The notes under the pieces are model-generated. The model did no database searches. It saw nothing but the letters and a program-made list of their open reading frames with translations, and was not told where the DNA came from. This document shows, one piece after another, positions 35,718 through 47,340 of a stretch of 64,000 bases of DNA (position 1 is the stretch's first letter; every line of letters starts with the position of its first letter). A program made the translations under genes and the position numbers. The stretch is from positions 1,054,001 to 1,118,000 of the forward strand of contig NZ_SNWM01000001.1 of NCBI RefSeq assembly GCF_004362245.1, written 5' to 3'. This stretch comes from Pedobacter duraquae (GTDB lineage: Bacteria; Bacteroidota; Bacteroidia; Sphingobacteriales; Sphingobacteriaceae).

Positions 35718-37076
35718 TTAGCTTATTGAGGGAAATGATATTCCTTTGATCTTTCTGTACAGCTCCACCGCGTAGATATCTGTCATACCCGAGACGAAGT
35801 CTACTATAGACTGGATCTTAGCATAGGCTCCAGTTTCTGTTGTCAAGAATTGTTTCGGTATCAGCTCAACTAGTTTTTTATGATATTTCGAAGAATTCTG
35901 TAAATAGGCTGGAATAAATTCATCAAGCAATCCCCCCATCACTTTAAATCCGGCAACTTCAATTTGCACTACTGAAGTATAATTATAAATCTTCTTGATC
36001 GATATCCGCTCAATCTTTTGCATTGTGCTTAGAAATGGCTCTGCGATATAATCAATTAAACTTTTGTTAAGTTCTCCGTTGAGAATAGTTCCCTGATGAT
36101 TATAGAACACTTCCGAAACCTGACCGATCAGTGTGCTGATAGACTTAGCACGCATCAGCGTGATTTTTGCATCGTCATCATCCATATCCGCTAACCTAGC
36201 GTGCATTTTAGCATCATTGCATAAAGGCAGCAATAAAGTTTCTACTTCCTGATAGCTCAGAATTTTTAGACGGTGTGCATCCTCAAGATCAATAATATTG
36301 TAGCAGATATCATCTGCAGCTTCAACGAGATAGACCAAGGGGTGGCGTTTATAGACCAATGGTTCGTCCTGAACCTTGACCAGGCCCAACTCGATGGCTA
36401 TCTTTTTAAAATCGGCTTCTTCCGACTGGAAGAAACCGTATTTTTTTGTGTAGATCTTTGATTTATTACTCCCGGCGGCAGCTGCGCATGGATACTTGAC
36501 TATGGACGCCAGAGTCGCGTAAGTGAGGGCGAAGCCACCACTACCTTTTCCAGCAAACTGATGTGTCAAGATCCTGAGGGCATTGGCATTTCCCTCGAAA
36601 TTAATAAGATCTGCCCACTCTGCCGGCGATACCTGATCCTGAAACACACGGCCATCACCGTTGGTAAAATAATAAGATATTGCCGCTTCGCCCGAATGTC
36701 CAAAGGCAGGATTTCCCATGTCATGTGCAAGGCAAGCCGAAGCTATAATATTGCCTACTTCGATAATAAGTGGATTTTCCTGGTCTAAGTCAGGGTTCGC
36801 AGCCTTCAGCTTATTATAAAAAATTGTCCCTAATGATCTGCCCACACTAGCAACTTCCAGACTATGTGTTAACCGATTATGAACAAATACACTTCCTGGC
36901 AAAGGGAACACCTGCGTTTTATTTTGTAGTCTCCTGAAAGGAGAAGAAAAAATAATTCTGTCATAGTCCCGTTGAAATTCTGATCTTGCATCAATAGAAT
37001 TCCCATTGTACTTCTCTTCACTTCCCCATCTCTTTCCAGACAATAGTGTATTCCAGTTCATCATAGTTGCTTGCAT
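35718..37076 (-). CDS. dgt: HD-domain deoxynucleoside triphosphate triphosphohydrolase (dGTPase family)
   Basis: 452 residues; the ATG at 37076 overlaps the upstream S9 peptidase stop (TAATG), so the two are coupled. ATGs at 37064 and 37061 are alternatives. The HD signature is ACLAHDMGNPAFGHSGE, preceded by FRRLQNKTQVFPLPGS and NRLTHSLEVASVGRSL, all typical of dGTPases. It hydrolyses dGTP or other dNTPs to the nucleoside plus tripolyphosphate. I cannot tell substrate preference. Confidence 0.92.
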   Translation of the reverse strand: MQATMMNWNTLLSGKRWGSEEKYNGNSIDARSEFQRDYDRIIFSSPFRRLQNKTQVFPLPGSVFVHNRLTHSLEVASVGRSLGTIFYNKLKAANPDLDQENPLIIEVGNIIASACLAHDMGNPAFGHSGEAAISYYFTNGDGRVFQDQVSPAEWADLINFEGNANALRILTHQFAGKGSGGFALTYATLASIVKYPCAAAAGSNKSKIYTKKYGFFQSEEADFKKIAIELGLVKVQDEPLVYKRHPLVYLVEAADDICYNIIDLEDAHRLKILSYQEVETLLLPLCNDAKMHARLADMDDDDAKITLMRAKSISTLIGQVSEVFYNHQGTILNGELNKSLIDYIAEPFLSTMQKIERISIKKIYNYTSVVQIEVAGFKVMGGLLDEFIPAYLQNSSKYHKKLVELIPKQFLTTETGAYAKIQSIVDFVSGMTDIYAVELYRKIKGISFPSIS

Positions 37077-39604
37077 TAGTTAGCTCCGCCGCCCCCACTT
37101 TTACCATTCAATTCCTTGTCTCTGTCCATCTCCAACATATCAATATTGTCAGGCTGACTGAAGTCGCCCAACAGATATTTATTGAAATGATCAGCTAATT
37201 TGTAGAAAGCATATTCCGTAAAATCACCGAAGCCGTGACGCTGTCCTGGCAACAATACAAATTCGAAGCGCTTCCCAGCTTTCATTAATTGATTGGCAAG
37301 TCTGATCGTGTTTGCAGGATTCACGTTATTGTCCATATCACCTGTCATGATCATCAGATGCCCCTTCAGGTTATTTGCAAGATCAGGATTTTTATCAATA
37401 CTATATTTAAATGTCGTATCACCTTTCGCACTAACAATTTCCTTAACCCCATGATGTTTTTCACTCCACCAGCGGTTATAGATACTGTTATCGTGATTAC
37501 CGGCTTTAGAAACCGCAACTTTAAAGAAATCCGGATAGACTAACATTGCTGCTGTTGACATAAATCCACCACCTGAGTGGCCAGTGATTCCTGTTTTATT
37601 TCCGTCTATAAAAGAATATTTGTCGGCAAGCTGTTCTATTGCTGCCTTCTTATCTGCAAGACCATAATCGCGTAAGTTTCCATATCCATAAGTATGGTAC
37701 CATTTAGACCTGGCAGGATTACCGCCACGGTTACCAACAGATATTACAATATAACCGAATTGAGCAAGACGGTCTGTGTTATCCAGGCTTTTGGTAAAAG
37801 ATTTGTTGACAGCTTCTGTTTGCGGGCCAGGGTAAACATATTCGATAATCGGATATTTTTTACTTGGGTCAAAATCGAAAGGCTTGTACATCACACCGTA
37901 TAGATCTGTAACACCGTCATCAGCCTTAACTTTGAATGGCTCTGGAAATTTATAACCGGCAGCCATCAGCAAAGATAAGTCTGCAGTTTCAAGATCCATA
38001 ACTTTAATGCCAGAATTATCGTACAACACAGATTTTGGGACGGTATTAACTCTTGAAAAGTTATCTACAAAGTAGCGGCCTTCATCATTCATATTAACTG
38101 CATGATCGAAGTCTCCGTTATTTAGCAATTTCATTCCGGAACCATCAAAATTGATGCGGTACAAGTGCAGATAATACGGATCTTCTTTGCCTTCTACTCC
38201 ATTTGCTGTAAAATAAAGCACCCTGTTTTTTTCGTCAATTTTGACAATGTCCGTTGCATGGAAGGAGCCTTTATCAATTTGATTTTTGAGTTTCCCTTTG
38301 CCGTCGAACAAGTAGAAATGTCCCCATCCATCACGTTCCGACCAGTGAATAATTTCCTGACCATCGTTAACCAGTCCCGGACGGTTAATTTCAACATAAG
38401 TATTGAAACGCTCGTCAATTAGAGGAGCAACGGTATTGGTATTGATATCAATTGTACAGATATCAACTCTTTTTAAGTCTCTGCTTGTGCGCGAGAAATA
38501 AATTTTGCTGTTGTTTCCTAACCATATCGATGGGCGGAACTCGTTATCCCGATCCTTATTTAGGGCTGGTGCAAGCCATAATGAGACCGTCTGATCCTTG
38601 AAAGCAGAGATATTTAATTTCTTAAATGTTTTAGCAGCAAAATTGAACAACAAAATCTCATCTATTGGTGATTCCTTTTCACCAGGCATCTGATATTTAT
38701 AAGTTTCCAAAGTAGGTCTTCCTGCACCAGTGCTGTTTATAACCCAAAGATCTTTAACTTTTCTAGAGTCTTCTCTGTTTAACACAAAATATTTGGCATC
38801 AGGTGACCACATCACACCGGCACGGCGACGTTTCTTGTCATTTTTAATAACCTCTTCATTATTTTCGCCGTCGCCATCGCTACCGTATGAGTAGAATTTA
38901 ACACCATCTTTTGTTAACTGGTGCTCTACAATTGTACTATCCTCTTCATTTTTAACAGCCTTTAGGTAATTCGCTTTGTCCATCCAGTACAAATTATACT
39001 TTCTAGAAAAAATTACGGCTGATGAATCAGGAGCAACAGAGCCCCAAGAGGGTTTAGCTTTAGGCTTTGTATAGTTGGGCACTTCAGTCAATTTAGAAGT
39101 AGCTAGATCGTAATTAAAGTAAAAGATCTTTTTCTGCAGTGAATCAGCCGCCTTTTTATCTTTACGGTCAGGTTTTGTCTCATCTACAGTACTCTTCACT
39201 TCGAAGCTCAGGCTCTTTTCATCTTTCGAGAATTTAATGTTGTCAATCGGCAAATGCTGAGCATCAAAGGGGTCCCTAACAATATTCGTAATCTCAGCAG
39301 CGAGATCTGAGGTGTTAAAAATTTTCTTTTTCGTTCTAAGTGTAGCATCTACCATATACCATTCTTTACCACCCGGAGTTTCGTACATATACCAAAACCT
39401 GTTACTCAATTTTAGCCAATGCGGATCTACTGCGGTAGAAAACACCATTTTACGCATTTTTCCAGGTGAAAACCTGGAAGCCAACTGGTAATTGGCCTTA
39501 GGGGCCTCAGCTATTTTCTCTGTAATTGTGTATGTTTTTGTCTGTGCATATGTTGCACTCGAAAAAACAGTAATAAGAATTAATAAAAAGTATAATTTCT
39601 TCAT
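37076..39604 (-). CDS. S9 family (DPP IV-like) prolyl peptidase
   Basis: 842 residues with a signal peptide (KKLYFLLILITVFSSATYAQ). A beta-propeller region (about 60-590) is followed by the alpha/beta hydrolase domain, with nucleophile motif GHSGGGFMST, the Asp in TGDMDNNVNP and the His in PGQRHGFGDF. It should cleave dipeptides from peptides after proline or alanine in the periplasm. The gene overlaps dgt by 1 nt. Upstream, about 170 bp of A/T-rich DNA separate it from the divergent deacetylase gene. Confidence 0.93.
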   Translation of the reverse strand: MKKLYFLLILITVFSSATYAQTKTYTITEKIAEAPKANYQLASRFSPGKMRKMVFSTAVDPHWLKLSNRFWYMYETPGGKEWYMVDATLRTKKKIFNTSDLAAEITNIVRDPFDAQHLPIDNIKFSKDEKSLSFEVKSTVDETKPDRKDKKAADSLQKKIFYFNYDLATSKLTEVPNYTKPKAKPSWGSVAPDSSAVIFSRKYNLYWMDKANYLKAVKNEEDSTIVEHQLTKDGVKFYSYGSDGDGENNEEVIKNDKKRRRAGVMWSPDAKYFVLNREDSRKVKDLWVINSTGAGRPTLETYKYQMPGEKESPIDEILLFNFAAKTFKKLNISAFKDQTVSLWLAPALNKDRDNEFRPSIWLGNNSKIYFSRTSRDLKRVDICTIDINTNTVAPLIDERFNTYVEINRPGLVNDGQEIIHWSERDGWGHFYLFDGKGKLKNQIDKGSFHATDIVKIDEKNRVLYFTANGVEGKEDPYYLHLYRINFDGSGMKLLNNGDFDHAVNMNDEGRYFVDNFSRVNTVPKSVLYDNSGIKVMDLETADLSLLMAAGYKFPEPFKVKADDGVTDLYGVMYKPFDFDPSKKYPIIEYVYPGPQTEAVNKSFTKSLDNTDRLAQFGYIVISVGNRGGNPARSKWYHTYGYGNLRDYGLADKKAAIEQLADKYSFIDGNKTGITGHSGGGFMSTAAMLVYPDFFKVAVSKAGNHDNSIYNRWWSEKHHGVKEIVSAKGDTTFKYSIDKNPDLANNLKGHLMIMTGDMDNNVNPANTIRLANQLMKAGKRFEFVLLPGQRHGFGDFTEYAFYKLADHFNKYLLGDFSQPDNIDMLEMDRDKELNGKSGGGGAN

Positions 39605-39795
39605 ATTTGTGTTTTAGATTAACCGCGTCTAAATTATTGAATTAGCAATTGTAATCCACTTAATCTTTGTAATAAATTAGCTATTTGCAGAAATCTTTGG
39701 ATTTTTTTTCAACAGTTGTATTTTAACCCGATTTATCACTCTGTTTTTATAATTTTGCAAGCATCATAAACATGGTATCTAACATTTACTCACTA

Positions 39796-40671
39796 ATGAA
39801 TAAACATTTCTTAACAATTACTGCTGCGGCACTGCTATTTACTGCGGGTTGCCAGTCAAAAACACAAAAAGCAGCGGGTGATAATTCTGCTGACAGCACA
39901 ACAATGACTGTCGCCACAGAGACAGCTGCTCCTGCTGGAACACCGGTAAACATCGACAAAATCAAGGTTGCAGATGCAAAAACTATTCTTGCACGCAAGC
40001 AAGTACCTGTATTATGTTATCATCAAATCCGCGACTGGAAAGCTACAGACTCCAAATCGTCAAAAGACTATATTATTCCCATTGCTACCTTTAAAGAGCA
40101 CATGAAGATGCTTGCTGATAGCGGTTATCATACAATTCTTCCCGATGAGTACTATGCTTATCTGAACAATGGAACTCCACTACCGAGCAAACCAATCATG
40201 TTGTCATTTGATGACACAGAATATAATCAATATGCTATAGCGGCACCAACATTAAAGAAATATGGTTATAAAGCGGTATACTTTATTATGACCGTATCCT
40301 TGGGCAGGCCAAACTACATGACCAAGGCACAGGTAAAAGAATTATCAGATGCAGGAAACGTAATTGGATCCCATACCTGGGATCACCACAACGTGAAAAA
40401 ATATCAGGGTAAAGATTGGGAAACGCAGATTGACAAGCCGACAAAAACGCTGGAAGAGATTACAGGAAAGAAGATCGAACACTTTGCTTATCCATTCGGT
40501 TTATGGAATCCTGAGGCTTTTCCTGAGTTGAAAAAAAGAGGTTTTAAATCGGCATATATCCTTGCAGAGAAACGCGATCAGAATGATCCGCTATTTACAA
40601 TCAGAAGGATCATTGCAAGTGGATATTGGTCTGCGCGCACTTTGAGCAACAGTATTAAAAACAGCTTCTAA
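39796..40671 (+). CDS. Polysaccharide deacetylase lipoprotein (NodB homology)
   Basis: About 291 residues from the ATG at 39796; 8 further upstream codons are in frame. A lipoprotein signal (NKHFLTITAAALLFTAGC) places the lipidated Cys near residue 19. The NodB domain has VLCYHQI, PIMLSFDDTEYNQYAIAA with the catalytic aspartates, and GSHTWDHHNV with the metal-binding histidines. It probably removes N-acetyl groups from a cell-wall or surface polysaccharide. It is monocistronic, with a terminator at 40687. Confidence 0.9.
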   Translation: MNKHFLTITAAALLFTAGCQSKTQKAAGDNSADSTTMTVATETAAPAGTPVNIDKIKVADAKTILARKQVPVLCYHQIRDWKATDSKSSKDYIIPIATFKEHMKMLADSGYHTILPDEYYAYLNNGTPLPSKPIMLSFDDTEYNQYAIAAPTLKKYGYKAVYFIMTVSLGRPNYMTKAQVKELSDAGNVIGSHTWDHHNVKKYQGKDWETQIDKPTKTLEEITGKKIEHFAYPFGLWNPEAFPELKKRGFKSAYILAEKRDQNDPLFTIRRIIASGYWSARTLSNSIKNSF

Positions 40672-40686
40672 CAGCTTTTAGTTAAT

Positions 40687-40724
40687 AAAAAAAGGCGGAC
40701 ATTTTAACGATGTCCGCCTTTTTT
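40687..40724. terminator. Bidirectional terminator between deacetylase and gre genes
   Basis: AAAAAAGGCGGACA pairs with TGTCCGCCTTTTTT around TTTTAACGA. It serves both convergent genes. Confidence 0.9.
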
Positions 40725-40738
40725 GTACTCTTTAATTT

Positions 40739-41197
40739 TCAAAATATCGCTGTGATCTGATATTCCTTCTGGTTAAAAGTAAAACTTTCACCTACCTTTT
40801 TTCCAACCATCATTTTGCCTACCGGAGACAATGCAGAGATAGCAAATGCCTGACTCTTGCCCGAACTGAGTGAGCCGGCACTAATGCTGATATAGAAAAT
40901 CCCCTGATTGGTATAGACTAGATTACCGTTTCGTACACGCTCTCCAATACTCACATCTATGATAGACTCTAAAACTTTAAGATTTTGTTGCGCATCTGCA
41001 AGCAGTCCTTTTGTACGGCCTATATCCTGAGCCATCATTTCCCGGGTAGTTTCAAATTTATCTCCCGCGCTGCTCTTTGTATCATCATTACTGGCTTCGC
41101 GCGATTGTTCGAGTGCGGTTTCCGCAGTTTCTATTCTACCGAGGATAAATTCTCTACAAAGTTCGTAAAGTTCCTTTTTTAGATTTATTTCGTCCAT
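40739..41197 (-). CDS. GreA/GreB-family transcription elongation factor
   Basis: About 152 residues from the ATG at 41197, which overlaps the stop of the nitroreductase (TAATG). A helical coiled coil (about 1-75) with the SSAGDKFETTREMMAQ segment carries the acidic tip that stimulates transcript cleavage. The C-terminal Gre domain reads ISALSPVGKMMVGKKVGESF. It rescues backtracked RNA polymerase. An ATG at 41212 would add five residues and overlap the upstream gene more. Confidence 0.88.
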   Translation of the reverse strand: MDEINLKKELYELCREFILGRIETAETALEQSREASNDDTKSSAGDKFETTREMMAQDIGRTKGLLADAQQNLKVLESIIDVSIGERVRNGNLVYTNQGIFYISISAGSLSSGKSQAFAISALSPVGKMMVGKKVGESFTFNQKEYQITAIF

Positions 41198-41775
41198 TAT
41201 GCTTCTACCCACCTTACCTTGTCAGCTATTGGCGTTCTTTTCGCAGGTCGTGACTCCTCCTGATGATAACCCATATAAAATAGTCCGAAGCACTTTTCTT
41301 CAGCGCCGAGCTCCATGAATGCCCCAAGCTCTGAGATAGTACCCGGTGAACTCCAGTAAGCACCCACTCCCATTGCTTCAGCAGTTAGGGCCATATTTTG
41401 CACCGCACATCCTACAGCCGCAATTTCTTCCCATTCTGGTAACTTATCAGGGTGTAGCTGAGCATTGATCGCAATCACACAACTGCTTTGACCTATTTTC
41501 TCGGTAATGCTATCGTATTTCTTTTGCAGGAACTTTTCTGCGGGCGTATTTTCTTTATATAAACGCGCCAATTCTTGTGCTAAATGTTTTTTTCCCGCAT
41601 TTCTGTAGACAATAAATCTCCAAGGCTGCGTAAGCTTGTGCGTTGGTGCATAATTGGCATTAGCCAGAATGGTCTCAATTATGGTAACAGGTATTTCGTC
41701 GGTGGTATAGCTAACCGGAAATATACTTCGGCGCTCCTGAATGATTTGATTGAGTATCGTGATTTTTTCTTTCAT
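41197..41775 (-). CDS. Nitroreductase family protein
   Basis: 192 residues, a flavin (FMN) reductase fold. The N-terminal ERRSIFPVSYT and TETILANANYAPTHKLTQPW region (RRS motif and the FMN contacts), then MGVGAYWSSPGTISELGAF, are typical. It reduces nitroaromatics or quinones with NAD(P)H, and the natural substrate is not known. It is probably the first gene of a two-gene unit with the Gre factor. Confidence 0.9.
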   Translation of the reverse strand: MKEKITILNQIIQERRSIFPVSYTTDEIPVTIIETILANANYAPTHKLTQPWRFIVYRNAGKKHLAQELARLYKENTPAEKFLQKKYDSITEKIGQSSCVIAINAQLHPDKLPEWEEIAAVGCAVQNMALTAEAMGVGAYWSSPGTISELGAFMELGAEEKCFGLFYMGYHQEESRPAKRTPIADKVRWVEA

Positions 41776-41777
41776 AA

Positions 41778-43502
<1,725 letters not shown>

Positions 43503-43528
43503 ATATATCTAGAAACAGCATTTTATAA

Positions 43529-43556
43529 CGAAGGCAGGATAATTTCCTGCCTTTCG
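43529..43556 (+). terminator. Hairpin after the ABC-F gene
   Basis: GAAGGCAGG and CCTGCCTTTC pair closely (43529-43538, 43546-43556). Weak U-tract. Confidence 0.6.
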
Positions 43557-43582
43557 TGTTTATTATTAACGTGATTAACTAA

Positions 43583-43614
43583 AAAAGGATTATTGCATCC
43601 ACAATAATCCTTTT
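43583..43614. terminator. Second hairpin after the ABC-F gene
   Basis: AAAAGGATTATTG (43583-43595) pairs perfectly with CAATAATCCTTTT (43602-43614), with A and T flanks. It can act in either direction, also ending the convergent GTPase gene. Confidence 0.75.
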
Positions 43615-43734
43615 GAACTAAAATGAAAATAAGTTTTGACTGATGAGGTTCAAAACGAACTTCCTACTTAACTAAATAATGAATTACAAATATAGACGTA
43701 TTATTATTAGTTGCAACAATATTGCATTAATTAA

Positions 43735-44937
43735 TTATAACACTCTCTCAAAGGGATTCTGAAAAATGTAGCGTTCCCTATATAGCTCCAGTTCCCTATT
43801 GGTAAGCAGGCAACTTTCTAATTCCTTTTTCAATTGCACGTTATCGAGATCCTGGGCTATTAATACAAGTTCATTCATGCGATCACCAAATTGGGTATCC
43901 CAGCGGCTTTCTATAGCCTTCCGATTTTCAACATAATCACTAAAACCGAGTCTTTCCTCTAGCGTCATACTATCCCACCATACCCCGGCGTTTTCGATGC
44001 GTAACGATCCTCCTGCCTGAGAAAAGTTCAGCGCCATTTCTGGCATTGCCGCCAACCAGAACAGTCCTTTTGTGCGAATCACATTTGGTGGGAATGACGC
44101 GTTCAGATAATCCCATAAACGTTCAGGATGAAATGGTTTAGCCGATCGAAATACCATGCTGCTGATCCCGTACACCTCGGTTTCTGGATCGTGGGCGGTA
44201 TTTAATTCACTGGTCCAGCCCGCCCCCTGCGATGAGCGTTCGAAATCAAATAGGCCTGTGTCTAGGACTTCTTTAATATCAACCTTACTAAAGGTTGATG
44301 TTATCTGTTTAGCTTCAGGATTTAACTTGCCAATTACCGCCTGAATCAATTGCAAATCTGCATTACTGATGAGGTCAGTCTTATTCAATATAATTACATT
44401 AGCAAATTCGATCTGATCCGTGAGCAAGTTGACAATTGTTCTGCGATCAGCGATATCGTCTACCCAAAGCCTGTCTTGAAGCAGTTCTGCCGTTCCAAAA
44501 TCTTTTCTGAAATTGAAACAATCTACAACCGTGACCATGGTGTCTAAGCGACTAAACTGGCTTAGATCGATTCCAGCCTGTTCATCAACATAGCTAAATG
44601 TTTGTGCAACCGGAATAGGCTCAGAAATACCGGAGCTTTCGATGATGAGATAGTCAAACCGGTTTTCAAGCGCAAGCTTTTCTACTTCCGCAATCAGATC
44701 TTCACGCAAAGTGCAACAAATACATCCGTTACTCATTTCGACAAGTTTTTCTTCAGTTCTTGAAAGCATATGTTGCTGCTCTACCGTGCGCGCATCAATA
44801 TTGATCTCGCTCATATCATTCACAATTAACGCAACTTTAAGCTGTTCTTTATTGTGTAAAATATGATTTAATAGCGTTGTTTTTCCGCTACCAAGAAATC
44901 CACTGAGCACGGTTACTGGTAATTTTTTTCTAATCAT
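43735..44937 (-). CDS. COG0523 (CobW/ZNG1-type) metallochaperone GTPase
   Basis: 400 residues. Walker A is GFLGSGKTT (13-21), the switch region has [10 protein letters not shown], and a C-x-C-C metal site stands at C72-x-C74-C75 (SNGCICCTL), the zinc-binding motif of the family. A C-terminal CobW_C domain follows ([20 protein letters not shown]). Family members deliver zinc to target enzymes when zinc is scarce and are often under Zur control. It is divergent from a MerC-like gene, and a palindrome (44940-44956) sits just upstream of its start. Confidence 0.93.
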   Translation of the reverse strand: MIRKKLPVTVLSGFLGSGKTTLLNHILHNKEQLKVALIVNDMSEINIDARTVEQQHMLSRTEEKLVEMSNGCICCTLREDLIAEVEKLALENRFDYLIIESSGISEPIPVAQTFSYVDEQAGIDLSQFSRLDTMVTVVDCFNFRKDFGTAELLQDRLWVDDIADRRTIVNLLTDQIEFANVIILNKTDLISNADLQLIQAVIGKLNPEAKQITSTFSKVDIKEVLDTGLFDFERSSQGAGWTSELNTAHDPETEVYGISSMVFRSAKPFHPERLWDYLNASFPPNVIRTKGLFWLAAMPEMALNFSQAGGSLRIENAGVWWDSMTLEERLGFSDYVENRKAIESRWDTQFGDRMNELVLIAQDLDNVQLKKELESCLLTNRELELYRERYIFQNPFERVL

Positions 44938-44939
44938 AA

Positions 44940-44956
44940 AAGCAATTTAGTTGCAA
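44940..44956. promoter_or_regulatory. Candidate metal-regulator box 1 (upstream of the COG0523 gene)
   Basis: AAGCAATTTAGTTGCAA holds the core GCAA-N5-TTGC and sits directly before the GTPase start codon on the minus strand. It is the weakest of three matches to ATGCAA-N5-TTGCAT; the other two are perfect. Its centre lies 40 bp from box 2. Confidence 0.5.
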
Positions 44957-44979
44957 ATATATGAGACTAATATTACTTA

Positions 44980-44996
44980 ATGCAACTTATTTGCAT
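44980..44996. promoter_or_regulatory. Candidate metal-regulator box 2 (upstream of the MerC-like gene)
   Basis: ATGCAACTTATTTGCAT is a perfect ATGCAA-N5-TTGCAT palindrome, 14 bp before the ATG at 45010. The same palindrome recurs at 45439-45455. Confidence 0.7.
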
Positions 44997-45009
44997 TTAT
45001 ATTTGTACC

Positions 45010-45387
45010 ATGAAATCACTTACTCAATCTGGCAGTCTTGATAAACTCGGAATCACGGCGTCGATAGCATGTGCAATACATTGTGCCGCCCTACCTGTAA
45101 TCATCACTACTTTACCTTTATTTGGTCTCGAATTTCTCGCGAATATCTGGTTCGAAATAGGAATGATCAGCTTATCACTAATCATCGGCACTTATGCTTT
45201 GTTAAGCTCCTATCCTAAACATAAAAAAGCATTACCAATAGTTGTACTGGTGAGCGGATTTCTATGTATTGGTACAGGACACATTCTGATCGAAAGCCTG
45301 GAATCCATTTTAATACCTGCAGGCGGAATTGTTATTGCTGCGGCACACCTAATCAATTGGAGACACACCAAAATTTGCCGCCACTAA
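45010..45387 (+). CDS. MerC domain-containing membrane protein
   Basis: About 125 residues from the ATG at 45010 (MKSLTQSGSLDKLGITASIA); an ATG at 44980 is part of the palindrome and unlikely. Four hydrophobic helices are present, with the vicinal-site region SIACAIHCAALPVIITTLPL, which has the C-x3-C metal motif typical of MerC. The C-terminus ends with HLINWRHTKICRH. A small metal-transporting or metal-sensing role is likely, here probably zinc by context. Confidence 0.85.
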   Translation: MKSLTQSGSLDKLGITASIACAIHCAALPVIITTLPLFGLEFLANIWFEIGMISLSLIIGTYALLSSYPKHKKALPIVVLVSGFLCIGTGHILIESLESILIPAGGIVIAAAHLINWRHTKICRH

Positions 45388-45438
45388 TAGAGTACAGCCT
45401 AAGTGGCGGACAGGTAGCAATTACTTTACACTCATAAA

Positions 45439-45455
45439 ATGCAATGTCATTGCAT
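45439..45455. promoter_or_regulatory. Candidate metal-regulator box 3 (upstream of the ABC operon)
   Basis: ATGCAATGTCATTGCAT is a second perfect ATGCAA-N5-TTGCAT palindrome, 43 bp before the ABC ATPase ATG at 45499. An ATG that begins inside the box is therefore not the start codon. Confidence 0.7.
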
Positions 45456-45498
45456 AAACTTTAATTCTGAACTATCTTTAACCACCGATAAAGAATCT

Positions 45499-46128
45499 AT
45501 GATTGAACTAAAATCAGTAGCCCATACCTACTCCGGTACCCAGGCAATAAAATTCAGGGACTGGAAAATCAACAATGGTGAACAATGGTTGTTACTTGGC
45601 GGCTCAGGAAGCGGAAAAACGACTTTACTACATATTCTCACTGGAATATTAAAACCTGAAATAGGAAAAGTTTTTATTGAGGACACATCGATATATGAGC
45701 TCACATCGCGGAAACTGGATCAATTCAGGGGGCGCCATATAGGTATTATCTTCCAGCGTCCACACCTGATCAAGAGTTTGACTATTGCAGAAAATTTGAT
45801 TTTGGCGCAAACTTTTGCCGGTCTCAAAACTGATCAGGAACGGGTAACTGAGGTTTTAGCTTCGCTTGATATCGATCATAAAATGCATGCTTACCCGGCC
45901 ACCCTTAGTCAGGGACAATTGCAGCGCGTATCTATTGCCCGTGCGGTAGTAAACAGGCCGGCCCTGTTAATCGCTGATGAACCTACATCTAGTCTGGATG
46001 ACAAAAATGCATTTGCAGTATTAGATTTATTGCTGCAACAATCTGGTTTGAACCAGGCTACACTAGTGGTTGCTACGCACGACAAGAGAGTTAAAGATGC
46101 TTTTACCAATACCTACGAATTAATATGA
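45499..46128 (+). CDS. ABC transporter ATP-binding protein (LolD/MacB type)
   Basis: About 209 residues from the ATG at 45499 (MIELKSVAHTYSGTQAIKFR). Walker A GGSGSGKTT, Q-loop in FQRPHLIKSL, signature LSQGQLQRVSIARAVV, and Walker B LLIADEPTSSLDD are intact. This type powers FtsX-like permeases rather than classical uptake. The permease overlaps by 4 nt (ATGA), so both are made together. Confidence 0.92.
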   Translation: MIELKSVAHTYSGTQAIKFRDWKINNGEQWLLLGGSGSGKTTLLHILTGILKPEIGKVFIEDTSIYELTSRKLDQFRGRHIGIIFQRPHLIKSLTIAENLILAQTFAGLKTDQERVTEVLASLDIDHKMHAYPATLSQGQLQRVSIARAVVNRPALLIADEPTSSLDDKNAFAVLDLLLQQSGLNQATLVVATHDKRVKDAFTNTYELI

Positions 46129-47339
46129 GCCCGTTAAAAATAAGCTGGAAAAGCATTTGGTCAAAACCCTTATCGTCTGCATTGAACATGATGTTGGTTG
46201 CATTCGGAACAGGGATCTTAACACTCTTATTATTGGCATCAGCGCAGATTAGCGATAAACTCAATAACAACTCAAAGGATATCGACCTTGTAATAGGTGC
46301 TAAGGGAAGTCCACTACAGTTAATCCTGAGCAGCATTTATTATATTGATTTTCCAACAGGTAATATTCCACAAAAAGATGCTGATGCGCTAGCGCATAAT
46401 CCATGGGTTAAGCGTGCTGTACCACTAGCATTGGGCGACAATTATAATGGGATTCGTATTGTTGGAACAGATTCTAATTTTGCAGCGCTTTATAAACTTC
46501 AGATACAAGAAGGAAAATTATGGTCAGGCGATTTTGAGACCACCATCGGCGCTGATGTTGCCAGAACTCAACAGCTTAAGGTTGGCGACTCCTTTTATGG
46601 GGCACATGGCCTGACAGGAACCACTGATATCCATAAAGCGCACGCCTATAAGGTTGCTGGTATCCTAAGTCCGCAAGGCAATGTGACTGACAACTTAATC
46701 CTTACCAACATTTCGAGTGTCTGGAAAATGCATGATCCTGAAGAAGAACATGATCATAGTAAAGCAGAAGATCCAACAGCAGCAGCTGAGATTCAGGACA
46801 GAGAGATTACTTCTCTATTGATCCAATACCGGTCTCCAATGGCTGTCGTAATGTTTCCGAGGATGGTAAATCAATCTACAAATTTACAGGCCGCGTCTCC
46901 GGCACAGGAAAGCACACGACTTTTTTCATTGATTGGTGTGGGCGTTGATACACTACAATGGTTTGCGGTGCTTATTATGCTGATTGCCGCCATTAGTGTG
47001 TTTGTAAATTTGTATAACTCTTTAAAAGAACGGAGTTACGACCTTGCGATTATGCGAACATTAGGAGCATCCAGAACCAAGTTATTCCTTATTGTCATCA
47101 TAGAAGGGATGCTGCTTACGCTCGCTGGAACGGTAATTGGTATCGCACTCGGGCACGCGGCACTTGGTTTAATCAGTCATTTCCAGGAAAGCAGTCAGGC
47201 AAAATTAAATGGTTTACTATTCCTTAAAGATGAAATCTACCTCTTGATTGCTGGGCTGTTGATCGGTATATTTGCTTCAGTAATCCCAGCAATTCAAGCA
47301 TACAGTGCCAACATTTCTAAAATCTTATCAAAAAATTAA
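46125..47339 (+). CDS. FtsX/MacB-type ABC permease
   Basis: 404 residues. An N-terminal helix (about 17-38, LSSALNMMLVAFGTGILTLL) is followed by a large periplasmic domain. Three C-terminal helices (about 280-395) contain the FtsX motif SLKERSYDLAIMRTLGASRT. The loop KMHDPEEEHDHSKAEDP is His- and acid-rich and could bind metal. It overlaps the ATPase by 4 nt and the next gene follows after 1 bp. With the operon's Fur regulator and upstream palindrome, it looks like a metal-linked transporter similar in gene content to the Zrg-type zinc-uptake loci known in Vibrio; that comparison is from memory. Confidence 0.87.
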   Translation: MSPLKISWKSIWSKPLSSALNMMLVAFGTGILTLLLLASAQISDKLNNNSKDIDLVIGAKGSPLQLILSSIYYIDFPTGNIPQKDADALAHNPWVKRAVPLALGDNYNGIRIVGTDSNFAALYKLQIQEGKLWSGDFETTIGADVARTQQLKVGDSFYGAHGLTGTTDIHKAHAYKVAGILSPQGNVTDNLILTNISSVWKMHDPEEEHDHSKAEDPTAAAEIQDREITSLLIQYRSPMAVVMFPRMVNQSTNLQAASPAQESTRLFSLIGVGVDTLQWFAVLIMLIAAISVFVNLYNSLKERSYDLAIMRTLGASRTKLFLIVIIEGMLLTLAGTVIGIALGHAALGLISHFQESSQAKLNGLLFLKDEIYLLIAGLLIGIFASVIPAIQAYSANISKILSKN

Positions 47340-47340
47340 C